This document shows, piece by piece, positions 61,929-64,000 of a stretch of 64,000 nt of DNA; position 1 is the stretch's first letter, and every line of letters starts with the position of its first letter. Below the pieces are notes generated by a model. It was not told the origin of the DNA. It did not search any database and was given only the letters and a program-made list of their open reading frames with translations. Position numbers and translations under genes: made by a program. The stretch spans positions 1-64,000 of the forward strand of contig NZ_PEND01000006.1 in NCBI RefSeq assembly GCF_002844195.1, given 5' to 3'. Source of the DNA: Halegenticoccus soli (GTDB taxonomy: Archaea; Halobacteriota; Halobacteria; Halobacteriales; Haloferacaceae).

Positions 61929-63416
61929 ATGCGCTTCGACCGCCAAAGCGGCGTCTTCCTGCACGTCACCTCCCTGCCCGGCCCGCACGGGATCGGCGAC
62001 CTCGGCGACGGCGCCTCCGCCTTCGTGGACTTCCTCGCCGACGCCGACCAGTCGCTCTGGCAGTTCTGCCCGCTCGGGCCGACCTCGCCGGCGCACGGCA
62101 ACTCCCCGTACCAGTCGTACTCCGCGTTCGCCGGCAACCCTCTGCTCGTGAGCCTCGACCGCCTCGTCGAACGCGGGTGGCTGACCGACGACGACTTCCA
62201 ACCGGTGCCCGACTTCGACCCGCACGAGACCGAGTACGGGCGCGTCGCCGAGTACAAGCTTCCCCTGCTCCGGACGGCGTTCGAACGGTTCGAGGAGTCG
62301 GCGACCGGCGGCGAGCGCTCCGCGTTCGACGCCTTCCGCGAGCGGGAGGGCGACTGGCTCGCCGACTACGCGCTGTTCATGGCGCTGAAGGGGGAGTTCG
62401 ACGGCGCGCTCTGGACGGAGTGGCCCTCCGAGGTGAAGACGCGGGAGGCGACTGAGCGCTACCGCGACGACCTGGCCGAGGAGATCCGCTTCCGCGAGTT
62501 CGTCCAGTTCGTCTTCGACGGCCAGTGGCGCGACCTCCGCGAGTACGCCCGCGACCGCGGGGTCGGCCTCGTCGGCGACCTGCCCATCTACGTCGCGCTC
62601 GACAGCGCGGACGTGTGGGCCTCGCCGGAGGCGTTTCTCCTCGACGACGACAACGAGCCGGCGGCCGTCGCGGGCGTGCCGCCGAACGCGGGCGACGGCG
62701 GCCAGCGGTGGGGGAATCCGCTGTACGACTGGGACCGCCTCCGCGAGACCGGTTACGAGTGGTGGCTCGCGCGCCTCTCGCGGCTGTTCGACCTCGTCGA
62801 CGTCACCCGCATCGACCACTTCAAGGCGTTCGACGAGTACTGGGCGATCCCCGCCGACGCCGACGACCCCGCGGCCGGCGAGTGGCGCGACGCGCCGGGG
62901 GACGACTTCTTCGAGACCGTCGAGCGCGAGCTCGGCGACCTCCCGTTCGTGGTCGAGGACCTGGGCTTCATCGACCAGTCGCTCGTGGACCTGCGCGACC
63001 GCTTCGACTTCCCCGGGATGAAGGTGCCGCACTACGCCGACTGGTGCCGCGCGGGCGACCCGAACCAGCCGATGCACTACCCCGAGAACAGCGTCGCCTA
63101 CTCCGCCACCCACGACACGAACACCACCGTCGGCTACTACCGGAACCTGCCGGACGACCAGCGGGACTGCCTGCACTACAACCTCGGCATCGACGGCGGC
63201 GACGACATCCACTGGTCGATGATCGAGGCGGTGTGGAACTCCGAGGCCGTGATCGCGTTCGCGCCGATGCAGGACCTGCTCGGCCTCGACGAACACGCCC
63301 GGTTCAACGCGCCGGGCACCGCGGAGGGCAACTGGCGCTGGCGCTGCACCCGCGAGGGGTTCGATCCCGGGGTGGCGGACCACCTCGCGATGCTGACCGA
63401 CATCCACATCCGATGA
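61929..63416 (+). CDS. malQ: 4-alpha-glucanotransferase (GH77)
   Basis: Disproportionating enzyme that transfers malto-oligosaccharide segments. The 495-residue protein has the opening SGVFLHVTSLPGPHGIGDLG, GNSPYQSYSAFAGNP, the nucleophile region VTRIDHFKAF, the acid region VVEDLGFI and the third-acid motif THDTNT, all typical of GH77. It supports the amylase/glucoamylase block at 24-33 kb, though transcribed separately. It diverges from thrS. Confidence 0.95.
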   Translation: MRFDRQSGVFLHVTSLPGPHGIGDLGDGASAFVDFLADADQSLWQFCPLGPTSPAHGNSPYQSYSAFAGNPLLVSLDRLVERGWLTDDDFQPVPDFDPHETEYGRVAEYKLPLLRTAFERFEESATGGERSAFDAFREREGDWLADYALFMALKGEFDGALWTEWPSEVKTREATERYRDDLAEEIRFREFVQFVFDGQWRDLREYARDRGVGLVGDLPIYVALDSADVWASPEAFLLDDDNEPAAVAGVPPNAGDGGQRWGNPLYDWDRLRETGYEWWLARLSRLFDLVDVTRIDHFKAFDEYWAIPADADDPAAGEWRDAPGDDFFETVERELGDLPFVVEDLGFIDQSLVDLRDRFDFPGMKVPHYADWCRAGDPNQPMHYPENSVAYSATHDTNTTVGYYRNLPDDQRDCLHYNLGIDGGDDIHWSMIEAVWNSEAVIAFAPMQDLLGLDEHARFNAPGTAEGNWRWRCTREGFDPGVADHLAMLTDIHIR

Positions 63417-63491
63417 GCGACTGTCGACCGACCGCTCGCCCCCGATCAGTCTCGTCCCGCCCGCCTCACTCCATCACGCCGCCACCCGCGT

Positions 63492-64000
63492 TCACTCCGT
63501 TCCCGTCGGCCTGACGCCGCCGATCCGCGAGGAGAGGTACAGCGAACAGACGCCGCCGACGAGGACGACGCACCAGTAGGTGGCGACCCGGTACAGGAGC
63601 ACCGCGGCGGCGACCGCGTCGACGGCCGCGCCGGTCAGGAGCACGATGACGGCCGCCGCACCGACCTCGGTGCCGCCGAGGCCGCCGGGAGTCGGCAGGA
63701 GCGTCGCCAGGCCGGCGAGGGGGACGACGAAGAGCGACAGCGCGAGCGCCGGGCGGTGGTCGACCGCGAGGAATCCGAAGTGCAGCGGGAGGGCGAAAAG
63801 CGCCCAGCCGCAGAGCGCGAGCCCCGCCGCCTGGGCGACGATCCGCCGGTCCGCGGTCGCGCGTTCGAACGCCTCGAAGAAGCCGTCGAGCCCGCGGTCG
63901 ACGGCGTCCGGGGCGAGCCGTCGCCGGGCGCGGGGGACGAGTCGGCCGACGCTCACCCGGCCGACGGCCGCGACTCCGTGCGCGGCGTGCCTGAGCGCCG
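63492..64000 (-). CDS. YbhN/UPF0104-type membrane protein, 3' part
   Basis: The last ~170 residues of a membrane protein that continues past the right edge: the frame stays open up to 64000 upstream of an internal GTG at 63956. Hydrophobic segments and the GLGGTEVGAAAVIVLLTG motif with YRVATYWCVVLVGGVCSLYL match the C-terminus of lysylphosphatidylglycerol synthase-TM/UPF0104 flippase-like proteins (AglD relatives in haloarchaea). Role unknown. Confidence 0.75.
   Translation of the reverse strand, partial: ALRHAAHGVAAVGRVSVGRLVPRARRRLAPDAVDRGLDGFFEAFERATADRRIVAQAAGLALCGWALFALPLHFGFLAVDHRPALALSLFVVPLAGLATLLPTPGGLGGTEVGAAAVIVLLTGAAVDAVAAAVLLYRVATYWCVVLVGGVCSLYLSSRIGGVRPTGTE

Overview
The window is chromosomal DNA of a halophilic archaeon (class Halobacteria). 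The left edge holds the first 165 nt of a 16S rRNA gene that begins with the archaeal start ATTCCGGTTGATCCTGCCGG. The proteins are strongly acidic and the DNA is GC-rich. Many genes have a TATA box 26-30 nt upstream of the start codon, which implies leaderless transcripts. Archaeal markers (TBP, Orc1/Cdc6, XPB-type Rad25, archaeosine genes, haloarchaeal zinc-ribbon miniproteins) agree. Genus cannot be fixed from this sequence alone.

Layout. 1-1072: start of a leftward rRNA operon with tandem promoters, then a polypurine tract. 1073-2547: tbp and a winged-helix regulator. 2876-5728: orc1/cdc6 and a chromosomal replication origin with ten ORB-like elements, an AT-rich segment and a 21-bp tandem array. 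5729-13222: an origin-flanking zinc-finger gene, a small unknown gene, rad25, a class V aminotransferase, an AIRS/HypE-like gene, a stand-alone MgsA/RarA C-terminal-domain gene and tRNA-Tyr. 13223-14904: a SnoaL-like gene bracketed by tRNA-Tyr and a degenerate copy of its 3' end, then two zinc-ribbon miniproteins. 15143-17868: a thioesterase and queD-queE-queC (preQ0 for archaeosine). 17968-23822: methyltransferase, patatin, DMT permease, VOC protein, SRPBCC protein, small membrane protein and epimerase. 23983-33361: a carbohydrate block with a double GH15 glucoamylase diverging from a GH13 amylase and a probable glucosylglycerol hydrolase. 33594-38085: MrfA-like helicase and small genes. 38228-49257: a lactate/2-hydroxyacid block with an FAD/Fe-S D-lactate-type dehydrogenase, lactate permease, a regulator, an Nramp-like transporter, a frameshifted lutC-like gene and a fused LutB-LutA. 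49336-51170: PRC-barrel and RCK-DHH proteins. 51861-52440: tRNA-Lys followed by two copies of its 3' end and possible transposon debris. 52525-56827: a second FAD/Fe-S 2-hydroxyacid dehydrogenase followed by an alanine-glyoxylate-type aminotransferase. 56973-64000: MFS transporter, alpha/beta hydrolase, thrS, malQ and the end of a membrane-protein gene cut by the window edge.

How the genes fit together. The left third is a replication and transcription core: origin, initiator, TBP and rRNA lie within about 6 kb. The middle supports breakdown of alpha-glucans and possibly the osmolyte glucosylglycerol. The right-centre imports and oxidises lactate and related hydroxyacids; pairing a glycolate/lactate-type oxidase with a glyoxylate aminotransferase suggests glycolate to glyoxylate to glycine. 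Both tRNA loci carry duplicated tRNA 3' ends. Several conserved enzymes contain Gly/Ser/Asp-rich in-frame inserts, and many intergenic gaps contain short tandem repeats.
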